A DNA stretch of 5,749 bases, from NCBI GenBank assembly GCA_027488265.1, contig JAIYCA010000466.1, positions 1 to 5,749 of the forward strand, written 5' to 3'. The translations under genes and the position numbers were made by a program. Numbering within the stretch: the stretch's first letter is position 1; every line of letters begins with the position of its first letter. Of the stretch, positions 5,635 to 5,749 are shown in pieces. The DNA comes from Planctomycetaceae bacterium (GTDB lineage: Bacteria; Planctomycetota; Phycisphaerae; Phycisphaerales; SM1A02). Below the pieces are notes generated by a model that saw nothing but the letters and a program-made list of their open reading frames with translations, ran no database searches and had not been told where the DNA came from.

Positions 5635-5749
5635 TGAGCGCTCGCGACTGGCGGGCTGCTGAAGCTTCGCTTCAGGTGCCCGCTTTCGCTCGCTTTGGCG
5701 TGGATGAAGCCAGAGGGAGCCGTCGCAGCGGCGACCGCGACAAGCATGA
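5635..5749 (+). repeat. Terminal tandem repeat, unit 2 (112 bp) and start of a possible third
   Basis: Unit 2 occupies 5635-5746: left flank 5635-5654, a 25-base core 5655-5679, right flank 5680-5746. It follows unit 1 with no spacer. The last three bases of the window (5747-5749, TGA) match the first three of a further unit, so the array may continue past the edge; three bases cannot prove it. The secondary hairpins are kept: TGGC/GCCA (5696-5699 with 5709-5712) and GCCGT/GCGGC (5719-5723 with 5728-5732), where the substituted T5723 would still pair with G5728 as a G-U wobble in RNA. Confidence 0.9.
5651..5683 (+). other. Core hairpin of repeat unit 2
   Basis: GCGGGC (5651-5656) pairs with GCCCGC (5678-5683). 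After a symmetric 2x2 interior loop (TG 5657-5658, GT 5676-5677), CTGAAGC (5659-5665) pairs with GCTTCAG (5669-5675) around the loop TTC. The shape (outer stem, small interior loop, inner stem, three-base loop) is the same as in unit 1, although the inner stem sequence is different. Confidence 0.8.

Noticed and set aside
4914..5747. Open frame of 277 codons on the - strand, starting in the terminal repeat with a signal-like MLVAVAAATAPSG
   Set aside because: The start and first residues come from the repeat, and the rest runs antisense through the YhaM-like gene. The two unit lengths (109 and 112) are not both multiples of three, so reading changes frame between units. Most likely spurious.
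5526..5749. CRISPR-like pattern: conserved blocks around variable 22-25 base segments
   Set aside because: Only two units are present, the conserved part is about 87-90 bases and each variable segment is itself an inverted repeat pairing with its flanks, unlike spacers. No cas gene is present.

Overview
The window is a compact, GC-rich bacterial segment (roughly 60% G+C by eye) with all recognised genes on the + strand. Gene content and style (lysS coupled to a secreted transglutaminase-like protein and nnrD, then a YhaM-type OB/HD nuclease, then GC-rich intergenic repeats) would suit a planctomycete, perhaps of the Phycisphaerae. That assignment is an inference from overall impression; no single marker here proves it.

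Layout: (1) 1-145 is a leader that may hold the last 32 codons of an upstream gene (frame 1, stop at 97-99) and a short stretch resembling part of the repeat at the far end of the window. (2) 146-4448 is a tightly coupled three-gene operon: class II lysyl-tRNA synthetase (lysS), an exported transglutaminase-like protein with an intact Cys-His-Asp triad, and the ADP-dependent NAD(P)H-hydrate dehydratase nnrD. Both junctions are 4-base stop/start overlaps (GTGA, ATGA), implying one mRNA and translational coupling. (3) 4449-4553 is a 105-base spacer with a 6-bp perfect hairpin at the nnrD stop, a weak -10-like box, a degenerate 12-bp tandem repeat and a strong Shine-Dalgarno that fixes the next start. 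(4) 4554-5528 encodes a 324-residue YhaM-family 3'-5' exoribonuclease (OB fold plus HD domain). (5) 5526-5749 has no gene; it holds two tandem copies of a unit of about 110 bp, and the window ends at what looks like the first bases of a third.

The genes are mainly housekeeping: tRNA charging, repair of damaged NAD(P)H, and RNA turnover. The transglutaminase-like protein is the odd member because it is predicted to act outside the cytoplasm. The most unusual structure is the terminal repeat: its flanks are nearly identical between units, but its core differs completely in sequence while keeping the form of a two-part hairpin with a three-base loop, as expected if the fold rather than the sequence is conserved. 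Nothing else points to a new defence or mobile system.
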